Shown: piece after piece, positions 11,369 through 19,491 of the stretch
Numbering within the stretch: position 1 is the first letter of the stretch
How the letters are laid out: each line of letters begins with the position of its first letter
Assembly: GCA_020048405.1 (NCBI GenBank)
Contig: JAIFMP010000073.1
Coordinates: forward strand, 1 to 33,067
DNA: 33,067 nucleotides
DNA from: Hydrogenophaga sp.
GTDB taxonomy: Bacteria; Pseudomonadota; Gammaproteobacteria; Burkholderiales; Burkholderiaceae_C
Direction: 5' to 3'
The notes under the pieces: generated by a model
What the model was told of the DNA's origin: nothing
Database searches by the model: none
The model's input: the letters and a program-made list of their open reading frames with translations, nothing else
Position numbers and translations under genes: made by a program

Positions 11369-12052
11369 TCAGCTTGGGGTGACGCCCAGTTGCTCGCACA
11401 ACTGCGCAAGCGTGCGTTGCAGAGAGGCCACTTCGCTTTCCAGCGTGGCCACGCGGCGGGTGAGAGCGATCACCTCGTCCTCTGTGGCCGCGCTGCTGGT
11501 CGGGCCTGTGGGGGTTTGCGTCAGGTCCACCTCGCCGCACAGCAGGTGGGCCCAGCGCTGCTCGCGGGTGCCGGGGGCGCGGGGCAGTTTGACGACCAGG
11601 GGGCCACCTTTGTCGGTGCTGCGGTCTTGCAGCTCTTCCAAAAAGGCATCCACCGACGAAATGTCGGCAAAGCGGTGCCAGCGTTCGCTGTTGATGCGCA
11701 GTTCGCCCGCGGTTTGCGGGCCGCGCAGCATCAGCAGGCCCAACAGGGCGGCGGCCTGCTCGGGCACGCCCACCACGCGCTGGAAGTTGTGGCTGTAGCG
11801 GGGCACCCGCGCACCGCTTTGTTCCACCACCAAGGCCAGGGCTTTGAGTTCATCCAACGCCTCGGCCACCTGGCCTTCGGTCAGGTTCATCACCGGGTCG
11901 CGGGTGGTTTTCTGGTTACAGCCGGTCAGCAGGGCTTGCATCGACAAGGGGTAGCTGTCGGGCACGGTGCGGGCTTTTTCCATCAGCGTGCCCAGCACGC
12001 GGGATTCGGCGGGTGACAAAGGGCGCAGGGCGGGGGAGTAGGCGGCGTTCAT
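11369..12052 (-). CDS. YceH-family (DUF480) protein
   Basis: A 227-residue protein beginning [20 protein letters not shown] at ATG 12052. The frame is open much further upstream, but that stretch is antisense to purN and is not part of the protein. DUF480 hallmarks are present: [71 protein letters not shown], and [17 protein letters not shown]. The N-terminal part looks like two winged-helix domains. The C-terminal tail, [20 protein letters not shown], is a predicted coiled coil. Function is unknown. It is divergent from purN with only 27 bp between the two start codons. Confidence 0.92.
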   Translation of the reverse strand: MNAAYSPALRPLSPAESRVLGTLMEKARTVPDSYPLSMQALLTGCNQKTTRDPVMNLTEGQVAEALDELKALALVVEQSGARVPRYSHNFQRVVGVPEQAAALLGLLMLRGPQTAGELRINSERWHRFADISSVDAFLEELQDRSTDKGGPLVVKLPRAPGTREQRWAHLLCGEVDLTQTPTGPTSSAATEDEVIALTRRVATLESEVASLQRTLAQLCEQLGVTPS

Positions 12053-12079
12053 AGGGGGGTCATTACACTCGGTCAGGTC
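12053..12079. promoter_or_regulatory. 27-bp divergent promoter of yceH and purN, likely leaderless transcripts
   Basis: On the plus strand TACACT (12064-12069) ends 10 nt before the purN ATG at 12080. On the minus strand TGTAAT (12067-12062) ends 9 nt before the yceH ATG at 12052. Both look like -10 boxes and overlap each other. Transcription would start within a few bases of each ATG. No convincing -35 hexamer is visible; any would lie inside the opposite gene. No Shine-Dalgarno sequence fits for purN. Confidence 0.45.
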
Positions 12080-12664
12080 ATGAAAAACATCGTCATTTTG
12101 ATCTCTGGCAGCGGCTCCAACATGCAAGCCCTTGTGCGCGTCGCCGAGCAACGCCAATGGGCACAACGCGTGGGTGCCCGCGTGGCCGCAGTGCTGAGCA
12201 ACAAGGCCGATGCCGCCGGTCTGGCCTTTGCCCGCAGCCATGGCCTGCCCACTGCCGTGGTCGACCACAAAGCCTTTGCCAGCCGCGAGGCGTTTGACGC
12301 GGCGCTGATGGCCGAAATCGATGGTTTTGACCCCGCGCTGGTGGTGCTGGCTGGGTTCATGCGCATCCTCACACCAGGGTTTGTGGCGCATTACGACGGG
12401 CGGCTGGTCAACATCCACCCCAGCCTGTTGCCCGCCTTCACCGGGCTGAACACGCACCAGCGGGCCATTGACGAGGGTTGCAAGTTTGCCGGTGCCACCG
12501 TGCACCGTGTCACCCCGGAGCTGGACCACGGCCAGATACTCGACCAAGCTGTGGTGCCCATCATCCCCGGCGCCACGGCCCAAGCGCTGGCCGCCAGGGT
12601 GCTGACGCAAGAGCACCTCATTTACCCCCGCGCGGTGGAGCGCCTGCTGGCTGGTTTGGATTAA
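12080..12664 (+). CDS. purN: Phosphoribosylglycinamide formyltransferase (GAR transformylase)
   Basis: A 194-residue enzyme of de novo purine synthesis that transfers the formyl group from 10-formyltetrahydrofolate to GAR, yielding FGAR. The sequence shows the N-terminal [12 protein letters not shown] phosphate-binding loop, [15 protein letters not shown], and [10 protein letters not shown] with catalytic Asn111 and His113. Asp149 lies in [10 protein letters not shown]. These match the Asn-His-Asp triad of the family, and length is normal. It is divergent from yceH; the next gene lies 64 bp downstream, with a copy of the interspersed repeat in the gap. Confidence 0.97.
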   Translation: MKNIVILISGSGSNMQALVRVAEQRQWAQRVGARVAAVLSNKADAAGLAFARSHGLPTAVVDHKAFASREAFDAALMAEIDGFDPALVVLAGFMRILTPGFVAHYDGRLVNIHPSLLPAFTGLNTHQRAIDEGCKFAGATVHRVTPELDHGQILDQAVVPIIPGATAQALAARVLTQEHLIYPRAVERLLAGLD

Positions 12665-12673
12665 TTTTCAATT

Positions 12674-12720
12674 AAAAAATGCCTCTGTCGCTTGCTGTGC
12701 ATGGGTTTGTAGCTACAAGG
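12674..12720 (+). repeat. Interspersed ~48-bp repeat, copy 4 (purN / FAH gene gap)
   Basis: AAAAAATGCCTCTGTCGCTTG ... GGGTTTGTAGCTACAAGG. This is the only copy outside a gene; it fills most of the 64-bp gap between purN and the FAH-family gene. Confidence 0.6.
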
Positions 12721-12728
12721 AAATCGCC

Positions 12729-13577
12729 ATGAAATTGCTGCGTTACGGCCCGGTAGGCCAAGAGAAGCCCGGTGTGCTCGACGCACAGGGCCGCGTGCGC
12801 GACCTGTCAACCGTGCTGCCCGACCTGGCCGGCGACGCCCTGCTGCCCGCCAGCCTGGCCCGGTTGAAGGCGCTGGACATCGACAGCCTGCCCCTGGTGC
12901 CCGGTGTGCCGCAGCAGGACCTGCGGCTGGGCGCCTGTGTGGGGCAGGTGGGCAAGTTCCTGGGCATTGGCCTGAACTACGCCGACCACGCAGCCGAGGC
13001 TGGCATGGCCGTGCCGCCCGAGCCGGTGGTGTTCACCAAATGGACCAGTTGCATCTGCGGCCCTGACGATGCGGTGCAACTCCCCCGTGGTTCGGTGAAA
13101 ACCGATTGGGAAGTGGAGCTTGGCGTGGTCATTGGCCAGGGCGGGCGCTACATCGCCGAGGCCGATGCGCTGAACCACGTGGCGGGTTACTGTGTGGTGA
13201 ACGACGTGTCCGAGCGCGAATACCAGTTGGAGCGCGCCGGCACCTGGGACAAGGGCAAGGGCTTTGACACCTTCGGCCCCATAGGCCCCTGGCTGGTGAC
13301 GGCCGACGAAGTGCCCAATCCGCAGGCCCTGAAGCTGTGGCTGGAGTTGGACGGCCAGCTGCGCCAAAACGGCAGCACCGCCACCATGGTGTACGGCGTG
13401 GCGTTTCTGGTCAGCTATCTGAGCCGCTTCACCACCTTGCAGCCGGGCGATGTCATCACCACCGGCACGCCGCCCGGCGTGGGCATGGGCCACAAACCCC
13501 CGATGTATTTGCGCGCCGGGCAAACCATGCGGTTGGGCGTGGAAGGCTTGGGGGTGCAGACGCAGCGGGTGGTCTGA
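12729..13577 (+). CDS. Fumarylacetoacetate hydrolase (FAH) family protein
   Basis: A 282-residue cytosolic enzyme of the FAH superfamily. Key motifs: CVGQVGKFLGIGLNYADHAAE, VVFTKWTSCICGPDD, the metal-binding DWEVELGVVIG (two Glu), CVVNDVSEREYQLER (third acidic ligand) and GDVITTGTPPGVGMG. The length and N-terminal region (MKLLRYGPVGQEKPGVLDAQ) are typical of proteins annotated as ureidoglycolate lyase or 2-hydroxyhepta-2,4-diene-1,7-dioate isomerase. The sequence does not decide between them, and the context (purN upstream, ggt downstream) does not help. No terminator separates it clearly from purN. Confidence 0.9.
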   Translation: MKLLRYGPVGQEKPGVLDAQGRVRDLSTVLPDLAGDALLPASLARLKALDIDSLPLVPGVPQQDLRLGACVGQVGKFLGIGLNYADHAAEAGMAVPPEPVVFTKWTSCICGPDDAVQLPRGSVKTDWEVELGVVIGQGGRYIAEADALNHVAGYCVVNDVSEREYQLERAGTWDKGKGFDTFGPIGPWLVTADEVPNPQALKLWLELDGQLRQNGSTATMVYGVAFLVSYLSRFTTLQPGDVITTGTPPGVGMGHKPPMYLRAGQTMRLGVEGLGVQTQRVV

Positions 13578-13674
13578 CAGGGCTGCTCCGCCCGACCTGT
13601 TCCCTGGGTGACGCAAGGGTTGGCACGGATTTTGTTAACCTGAGCTCACTTTTTTTCACCGAAAGGCAAAAACC

Positions 13675-15531
13675 ATGAAGATGTTTCCCGTGTCCCGCCG
13701 GACAGGTCTGGCCGTCCTGGCTGCCCTGAGTTTGAGTGCCTGTCTGGGTGGCGGCGACGAATTGCTTGCGGAGCCGACCGAGCAGTTTGTTCCACCCGAG
13801 CCCCCGTCAGGCTACACCACCAAGCCCATTGCCTACGCCAACCAGGACATGGTGTCGGCAGCCAATCCGATCGCGGTCAGGGCCGGTGTGGACATTCTGG
13901 CGCGGGGCGGTAGTGCGGTTGACGCCGCGATCGCGGTGCAAATGGTGCTGAACCTGGTGGAGCCCCAGTCTTCGGGTATCGGGGGTGGGGCGTTCATGCT
14001 GCATTTCGACAAGAGCGGCAATAAGGTGCTGGCCTACGATGGTCGCGAAACCGCGCCGGCTTCCGCTACTGCCAACATGTTCCTGGACAAAGACGGAAAG
14101 CCGCTGGGTTTTCTGGCGGCCGTTGACGGTGGTCTTTCCGTCGGCACGCCCGGTCTGTTGCGCATGCTAGAAGCCGCTCACAAGGCGCACGGCAAGCTGG
14201 CCTGGGCCGATTTGTTTGCGCCGGCCATCAAACTGGCGGAGGACGGTTTCCCCATCAGCGAACGCATGAGCGTGTCGATTGCCGGCAGCGCCGCGCGCAT
14301 CAAGGCCCAGGGCGAGCCGGGTGCCAGCTATTTTCTGAATGCCGACGGCACAGCCAAAGCCACCGGCACGCTGCTGAAAAATCCCGAGCTTGCAGCCACC
14401 TTCCGGGCGATTGCAGCCGGAGGTGCCAATGCGTTCTACACCGGCCCCATTGCCCAGGACATCGTCAACAAGGTGGCCAGCCACCCCGCGAACCCGGGCC
14501 GCATGACCCTGGCCGACCTCAGCGGCTACACCAGCAAGGTGCGCACCCCGGTGTGTGCCACCTACCGGACAAGCTACCGCATCTGCGGCATGCCGCCACC
14601 GAGCTCGGGTGGCATCACCACGCTGCAGACCCTGGGCATCGTGCAGAACTTCGACCTGGCCGGCATGAAGGCCAACAGCGCCGACTCGGTCCATGTGATT
14701 TCCGAAGCCTACCGCCTGGCCTATGCCGACCGGGCGAAATACATCGCCGACCCCGACTTCATCACCCTGCCGCAGGCGGGCCTGGTTGATCCGGTCTACC
14801 TGAACCAGCGGGCCAAGCTGATCGACATGAAGAAGTCCATCGGCACCCCGACGGCTGGCACGCCGGCTGGGGTTTACAGCCCGCTGGGAACAGATACGTC
14901 TGCGAACCTGCCATCCACCAGCCACATGTCCATCGTGGACCGCAATGGCAATGCAGTGTCCATGACCACCACCATCGAAAACGGCTTTGGCAGTCTGCAG
15001 ATGGTGCGCGGGTTCCTGCTCAACAACCAGCTGACCGATTTCTCATTCACCGACAAGGACCCTGACGGCAGCGTGGTGGCCAACCGGGTGCAGCCTCTCA
15101 AGCGCCCCAGAAGTTCAATGGCGCCGACCCTGGTGTTCAACACCGCTTCGGGCGACCTGGAAGCCCTGATCGGCTCGCCGGGTGGCAGCGCCATCATTCA
15201 ATACACCACCAAGTCGCTGATCGGCATGATCGACTGGAAACTCAATGTGCAGCAGGCCATCAACCTGCCCAACTTCGGTGCCCAGACCAATGCCACCACG
15301 TCGATCGAGAAAGGTTCGGTGATCGACACGGCAGCGATTCGTGACGACCTCAAGGCCCGCGGACACACAGTGGCCCAGTCCACCGCGTTCACCAGCGGCC
15401 TTCACGGCATCGTGTTCAACGGCTACCGGACCGGCGGACAGACAGGGCTTCTGGCGCGCAACCCGGCCGCCGGTACCTGGGCGGGCGGTGCCGACCCTCG
15501 CCGCGAAGGCATCGCCCTCGGAAACAACTGA
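13675..15531 (+). CDS. ggt: Gamma-glutamyltransferase with lipoprotein signal
   Basis: A 618-residue gamma-glutamyltransferase that cleaves and transfers the gamma-glutamyl group of glutathione and related peptides; it self-cleaves into large and small subunits. The N-terminus (TGLAVLAALSLSAC) is a lipoprotein signal with lipobox LSAC at Cys23, so the protein is probably a lipid-anchored periplasmic enzyme; Leu at +2 favours the outer membrane. The body shows ANPIAVRAGVDILARGGSAV, PQSSGIGGGAFML, the substrate-binding Arg in YDGRETAP, and GMPPPSSGGITTLQ. The autoprocessing site is at Thr415 in STSHMSIVDRNGNAVSMTT, and small-subunit GSPGGSAI is present. A clear terminator follows immediately (15548-15568). 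Confidence 0.95.
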   Translation: MKMFPVSRRTGLAVLAALSLSACLGGGDELLAEPTEQFVPPEPPSGYTTKPIAYANQDMVSAANPIAVRAGVDILARGGSAVDAAIAVQMVLNLVEPQSSGIGGGAFMLHFDKSGNKVLAYDGRETAPASATANMFLDKDGKPLGFLAAVDGGLSVGTPGLLRMLEAAHKAHGKLAWADLFAPAIKLAEDGFPISERMSVSIAGSAARIKAQGEPGASYFLNADGTAKATGTLLKNPELAATFRAIAAGGANAFYTGPIAQDIVNKVASHPANPGRMTLADLSGYTSKVRTPVCATYRTSYRICGMPPPSSGGITTLQTLGIVQNFDLAGMKANSADSVHVISEAYRLAYADRAKYIADPDFITLPQAGLVDPVYLNQRAKLIDMKKSIGTPTAGTPAGVYSPLGTDTSANLPSTSHMSIVDRNGNAVSMTTTIENGFGSLQMVRGFLLNNQLTDFSFTDKDPDGSVVANRVQPLKRPRSSMAPTLVFNTASGDLEALIGSPGGSAIIQYTTKSLIGMIDWKLNVQQAINLPNFGAQTNATTSIEKGSVIDTAAIRDDLKARGHTVAQSTAFTSGLHGIVFNGYRTGGQTGLLARNPAAGTWAGGADPRREGIALGNN

Positions 15532-15547
15532 TTCCGTCCATTCCCCC

Positions 15548-15568
15548 GCCACCTTCGGGTGGCTTTTT
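15548..15568 (+). terminator. Rho-independent terminator of ggt
   Basis: GCCACC (15548-15553), TTCG loop, GGTGGC (15558-15563), then TTTTT. This is a classic UUCG-capped intrinsic terminator 16 bases after the ggt stop. Flanking CCCCC and GGGGG runs could extend the stem. Confidence 0.9.
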
Positions 15569-15751
15569 GGGGGACTGAGCGCCAACACCAGTGCCGCCTT
15601 GCAGCTTGTCAGGGCCACTGCGGAGCAGTTCACCTCAGCAGGTCCATTGGCGGTGCTGGTGCGCTACGTGAGCGACAAAATCGCGCCGACACATGGGCCG
15701 TTCAGACCTCCATATGCCCTGTCGTCCACGGTGTCACTGCCGGATTTAGGT

Positions 15752-16507
15752 TCAACCCTTTTTACCGAGGTTCAGTGTCAACGCCAGCCGTTGTGTGATG
15801 GCAGGCAGATCTGCATCAAAGAAGCTGCCGATCCAGTCGCTTTCCCGCGTGTGCACTTCGTGCAGAAAACCGTCAGGCTGGCCCATGGATGTGAACGCAT
15901 CAAAGCCGTTTTCCAGCACCTCCTGAAGTACTGACAGCCCAGCGGCGTGTGCTGGCTTGCGCATCAGCCGCAAGGCCATGCGAAGGCCTGGAATGCGCAC
16001 CACCTCGGCCAGTTGCCAGCCCAGCGCCATCACGGCCTGTAACTGGCGTTCGCGATCTGTTGGCCGACCCACCTGCCGCCAGCAGGTCAGGTATCGATTG
16101 GCTGTTTCCTCCGGCGAACAGGGCGTGGGCCCTGGCACTGCTGACCACGCCTGGGCCAATTGCCAGTCCAGCGTTTCAGTGAGGGCGTGCACCTCGGCCA
16201 GTTGTACTGCCAGCGCCATCACTTTGGCCGGAAACAGCCGCTCGATGGCCCCTGCAATGCGGGCAAACTGCGCATCGCGCTGTCGGTAGTCGTGGCTGCC
16301 GTACAACTCGTTCAAAAAGAACCGCGCCGCCTGCCCGTGGCGCGGGCTGGCCAGAAAGTCGGCGTAGGTGAAGTGGAACCGCTGCACCTGCACACCTCGT
16401 ACAGCCGCCAGTGCTGCCTGCAAGGGAGCGGAGGCTGCCCAAGCGGCCTCGCGCAGGCGATCCACCTCAGCGAGGTGGTGGCGCAGGGTGTCGGCGGGGG
16501 TGTTCAT
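15752..16507 (-). CDS. Conserved hypothetical protein
   Basis: A 251-residue, probably cytosolic, helical protein from ATG 16507 (MNTPADTLRHHLAEVDRLRE). Conspicuous segments are VQRFHFTYADFLASPRHGQA, RFFLNELYGSHDYRQRDAQF, FPAKVMALAVQLAEVHALTE, NRYLTCWRQVGRPTDRERQL and a C-terminal ENGFDAFTSMGQPDGFLHEV. I recall similar FFLNELYG-containing proteins of unknown function in other Burkholderiales but cannot name a function. The start codon overlaps the prfC stop as sequenced (ATGA); if the prfC frame is restored its stop moves to 16556, leaving a 48-bp gap. It is convergent with ggt; the 180 bp between its stop and the ggt terminator holds no gene that I can see. Confidence 0.8.
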   Translation of the reverse strand: MNTPADTLRHHLAEVDRLREAAWAASAPLQAALAAVRGVQVQRFHFTYADFLASPRHGQAARFFLNELYGSHDYRQRDAQFARIAGAIERLFPAKVMALAVQLAEVHALTETLDWQLAQAWSAVPGPTPCSPEETANRYLTCWRQVGRPTDRERQLQAVMALGWQLAEVVRIPGLRMALRLMRKPAHAAGLSVLQEVLENGFDAFTSMGQPDGFLHEVHTRESDWIGSFFDADLPAITQRLALTLNLGKKG

Positions 16508-18126
16508 GAAGGCATTTTCTGCGGCTTGCCACCGTCAAATAACCGGAGGTGCGCTTCACATCGCCTTGTGGAACACCAGCCCCGCATGCTCTTGGGCCAG
16601 TTGGCCTCCACGGCGCGAAGGGTGGCGTTGTGGTCCACCAGCAGGGTGGGGGCGTCCACCGCGTCCAGCGCCACGCGGTGCTGGTTGGCGTCGATGAAGC
16701 GCTTCAGTTCCTGCTCGCCGCCGTCTTCGGGCGCGCAAGTCACCCAGCGGGCCACCTGGTAGGTGCTGTGGGTGATGCGGGCTTTCACGCCGTATTCGGC
16801 TTCCAGCCGGTGCGCCACCACTTCAAACTGCAACTGGCCGACGGCACCCAGCATCAGCACGCTGCCTGCGATGGGGCGGAAGACCTGAATGGCCCCTTCT
16901 TCACCCAGCTGCGTCAGACCTGCTTTCAGTTGCTTGCCGCGCAGCGGGTCGGCCACTTCCACGCTGCGGATGATTTCGGGTGCAAAGAAGGGCAGGCCAG
17001 TGAACTGCAGTTGTTCACCTTCGGTGAGCGTGTCGCCCAGTTGCAGCACACCGTGGTTGGGAATGCCGATGATGTCACCGGCAAAAGCCTCGTCCAGCAG
17101 TTCGCGCCGCTGGCTCATGAAGGTGACCACGGTGTTGGGCTTGATGACCTTGCCGCTGCGCACCACCTTCAGGGGCATGCCACGCTCGAACTTGCCGCTG
17201 GCCACGCGCACAAAGGCAATGCGGTCGCGGTGCGCCGGGTCCATGTTGGCCTGGATTTTGAAAACTACGCCGGTGAACTTGGGCTCGGTGGGTTGCACCA
17301 CACGCTGTATGGACGGCTTGGGGCCGGGCGGTGGGGCCAGGTCCACCAGCGCGTCCAGCACCTCGCGCACGCCGAAGTTGTTGATGGCCGAGCCGAACAG
17401 CATGGGCGTCTGGCGCCCGGCCAGAAACTCGGCTTCGTCAAAGGCAGGTGATGCGCCTTCCACCAGCTCCATTTCGTCTTTGGCCTGGGTCCATTCCATG
17501 CCAAAGCGTTGGGCGGTCACGGCGTTGTCACGGCCGGCCAGTACTTCTTCCTCGCCGCCTGCGCGGTCCTCACCGGCGGCAAATACGCGCATCTGGTCGG
17601 TGCGACGGTCGTACACGCCGTGGAACTGTTTGCCCATGCCCACGGGCCACGTGAACGGCACCACGGTCATGCCGAGTTCGCGCTCGATTTCGTCCATCAC
17701 GTCCAGCGGGGCCTGCACCTCGCGGTCCATCTTGTTCACAAAGGTGAGGATGGGCGTGTTGCGGGCGCGGCAGACTTGCAGCAATCGGCGGGTTTGGGGC
17801 TCCACGCCGTTGGCCGCGTCAATCACCATCAGCGCTGCGTCCACGGCGGTCAGCACGCGGTAGGTGTCTTCAGAAAAATCTTGGTGGCCGGGGGTGTCGA
17901 GCAGGTTGATGACGCAGTCGCGGTATTCCATCTGCATCACGCTCGATGCCACGGAAATGCCGCGCTGCTTTTGGCGTGCGGCCTTGCGGGCCTTGACCGA
18001 TCCGGCTATGTTGATGGCGCCCGAGAACAGCAGCAGCTTCTCGGTGAGCGTGGTTTTACCGGCGTCGGGGTGGGAGATGATGGCAAAGGTGCGGCGACGG
18101 CGCACCTGGTTTTCAATGTCAGACAT
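16504..18126 (-). CDS. prfC: Peptide chain release factor 3, with a switch I deletion and a shifted C-terminus
   Basis: A translational GTPase that recycles RF1 and RF2 from the ribosome. The 540-codon frame starts at ATG 18126 (MSDIENQVRRRRTFAIISHP). G1 is HPDAGKTTLTEKL, G3 is DTPGHQDF and G4 is NKMD. The C-terminal half (LGAVGQLQFEVVAHRLEAEY) is typical. Two defects are visible. RF3 proteins carry HxxSDWMExEKQRGISV at switch I, but here the sequence is KAARQKQRGISV near residue 52, a loss of about nine residues (27 nt, in frame). At the other end the frame reads NWPKSMRGWC and runs to 16504, whereas the neighbouring frame gives EHAGLVFHKAM and a stop at 16556, as expected for the RF3 tail; about 22 nt are missing at 16586-16590. 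Unless these are assembly errors, the product is likely inactive. Confidence 0.9.
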   Translation of the reverse strand: MSDIENQVRRRRTFAIISHPDAGKTTLTEKLLLFSGAINIAGSVKARKAARQKQRGISVASSVMQMEYRDCVINLLDTPGHQDFSEDTYRVLTAVDAALMVIDAANGVEPQTRRLLQVCRARNTPILTFVNKMDREVQAPLDVMDEIERELGMTVVPFTWPVGMGKQFHGVYDRRTDQMRVFAAGEDRAGGEEEVLAGRDNAVTAQRFGMEWTQAKDEMELVEGASPAFDEAEFLAGRQTPMLFGSAINNFGVREVLDALVDLAPPPGPKPSIQRVVQPTEPKFTGVVFKIQANMDPAHRDRIAFVRVASGKFERGMPLKVVRSGKVIKPNTVVTFMSQRRELLDEAFAGDIIGIPNHGVLQLGDTLTEGEQLQFTGLPFFAPEIIRSVEVADPLRGKQLKAGLTQLGEEGAIQVFRPIAGSVLMLGAVGQLQFEVVAHRLEAEYGVKARITHSTYQVARWVTCAPEDGGEQELKRFIDANQHRVALDAVDAPTLLVDHNATLRAVEANWPKSMRGWCSTRRCEAHLRLFDGGKPQKMPS

Positions 18127-18194
18127 GGGGCGGGATTATCCCGCACCGGTCATGGGTCAACGCCCATGACGGGGTGCGTGGGACAATCCACCCC
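18127..18194. promoter_or_regulatory. Divergent promoter region of prfC and the RsmB-like gene, with a strong inverted repeat
   Basis: For prfC, GATAAT (18140-18135, minus strand) ends 8 nt before ATG 18126; a TTGACC (18160-18155) sits upstream at a short spacing. For the rsmB-like gene, GACAAT (18182-18187) ends 7 nt before ATG 18195. Both arrangements predict leaderless or nearly leaderless transcripts. GTCATGGG (18149-18156) and CCCATGAC (18163-18170) form a perfect inverted repeat in the middle, and GCGGGA-TTA-TCCCGC (18130-18144) overlaps the prfC -10 box. Either could be an operator. Confidence 0.45.
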
Positions 18195-19481
18195 ATGCAC
18201 CCCAAAGCCCTGTTAGACGCTTGCACCGCCCTGGTGCAACTGGTATTGAAGTTTGACCACCCGGCCGATGCCGTGGTGTCCCGTTTTTTTCGTGAGAACC
18301 GCAACCTCGGCCCGCGCGAGCGCAACACCCTGGCCGAGACCACGTATGCCGTGCTGCGGCAGAAGCTGCTGTTCGAGCACCTGGCCCGCTCGGGCTCAGG
18401 CCCGCGCGAGCGCCGCTTGGCCATTTTGGGTTTTCATGGCGACCGCAATTTCATCAAGTCTGCCCTGACCGAGCAGGAATGCTTGTGGCTGGACGGTACC
18501 GCCCGCGTGCGCCCCGACGAGCTGATGGCCCACCACCGCCACAACCTGCCCGACTGGCTGGTGGCCCCGCTCAAAGCCCAGGTGGGCGACGAGTTTGAAG
18601 CGCTGGCCAAGCGCATGAACGAGCCTGCTGGGTTGGACTTGCGCGTGAATATTTACAAGCAAAAAAGGCCTGTAGCGCTTGGCCAGATTGCGAAGGCTGC
18701 TATACAAGGTGTCCCTACGCCGTATTCGCCCTGGGGCATCAGGCTGCAAGGCAAGCCCGCCATCAACAAGCTGCCCGCGTTTATCGCTGGCGAGCTGGAA
18801 GTGCAAGACGAAGGCTCGCAACTGCTGGCCTGGCTGCTCGAAGCCAAGCGCAGCGAAATGGTGGCCGATTTTTGCGCCGGTGCGGGTGGCAAAACCCTGG
18901 CCATTGGCGCCACCATGCGCAACACCGGGCGGCTGTACGCGTTTGACGTGTCGGCTCACAGGCTTGATGCCTTGAAGCCCCGGCTGGCCCGCAGCGGCCT
19001 GTCCAATGTGCATCCTGTGGCCATCGCCCACGAACGCGACGAGCGCATCAAACGCTTGGCGGGCAAGATGGACCGGGTGCTGGTGGACGCGCCCTGTTCG
19101 GGCCTGGGCACCCTGCGCCGCAACCCCGATTTGAAATGGCGGCAAACCGCAGCGGGTGTGCTGGAGCTGCAAGCCAAACAAATTGCCATCCTGGGCAGTG
19201 CGCAGCGGCTGGTGAAAGCCGGAGGCCGCTTGGTGTACGCCACCTGCAGCGTGTTGCCCGAAGAAAACGAGGCGGTGGCCGAGGCGCCCGACTTTGAGCT
19301 GCTGCCGGTGCCCGGCCTGCTGGAGCGACTGTTGGCTCAAGATTCGTCTGAGGCGCTTGCGGGCGGGCGCACACCGGCCGATGCGTCGGCCCATCTGTGC
19401 AGTGGGCCCTACCTTCGTATGTGGCCGCACCGGCACGACACCGACGGGTTTTTTGCCGCCGTCTGGCAACGCAAAACCTGA
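18195..19481 (+). CDS. RsmB/NOP-family SAM-dependent rRNA cytosine-C5 methyltransferase
   Basis: A 428-residue protein from ATG 18195 (MHPKALLDACTALVQLVLKF). The N-terminal part is a NusB-like helical domain with NLGPRERNTLAETTYAVLRQ. The catalytic domain follows with FCAGAGGKTLAIGATMRNTG (SAM binding), DVSAHRLDALKPRLARSG, VDAPCSGLGTLRRNPDLKWR (motif IV) and LVYATCSVLPEENE (motif VI Cys). It ends PHRHDTDGFFAAVWQRK. It probably makes m5C in rRNA, as RsmB does, but it differs enough from E. coli RsmB that I leave the symbol empty. An interspersed repeat copy (18661-18709) lies in frame. After ENEAVAEA about five residues expected in homologues (FxAAH) are missing before PDF (near 19286), a possible in-frame deletion. 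Confidence 0.88.
   Translation: MHPKALLDACTALVQLVLKFDHPADAVVSRFFRENRNLGPRERNTLAETTYAVLRQKLLFEHLARSGSGPRERRLAILGFHGDRNFIKSALTEQECLWLDGTARVRPDELMAHHRHNLPDWLVAPLKAQVGDEFEALAKRMNEPAGLDLRVNIYKQKRPVALGQIAKAAIQGVPTPYSPWGIRLQGKPAINKLPAFIAGELEVQDEGSQLLAWLLEAKRSEMVADFCAGAGGKTLAIGATMRNTGRLYAFDVSAHRLDALKPRLARSGLSNVHPVAIAHERDERIKRLAGKMDRVLVDAPCSGLGTLRRNPDLKWRQTAAGVLELQAKQIAILGSAQRLVKAGGRLVYATCSVLPEENEAVAEAPDFELLPVPGLLERLLAQDSSEALAGGRTPADASAHLCSGPYLRMWPHRHDTDGFFAAVWQRKT
18661..18709 (+). repeat. Interspersed ~48-bp repeat, copy 5 (inside rsmB-like gene)
   Basis: AAAAAAGGCCTGTAGCGCTTGG ... GAAGGCTGCTATACAAGG. It has the GGCCT-TAGCGCTTG core that I take as nearest the consensus. It is translated as about KQKRPVALGQIAKAAIQG between the NusB-like and catalytic domains. 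Confidence 0.65.
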
Positions 19482-19491
19482 GCGGCGGGCG

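Noticed and set aside
12053-12616. Upstream extension of the yceH frame across purN
   Set aside because: The homologous protein begins at ATG 12052, and the extension is antisense to purN.
15559-15798. Small plus-strand open frame after the ggt terminator
   Set aside because: It begins within the terminator, overlaps the convergent hypothetical gene and shows no motif or ribosome binding site.
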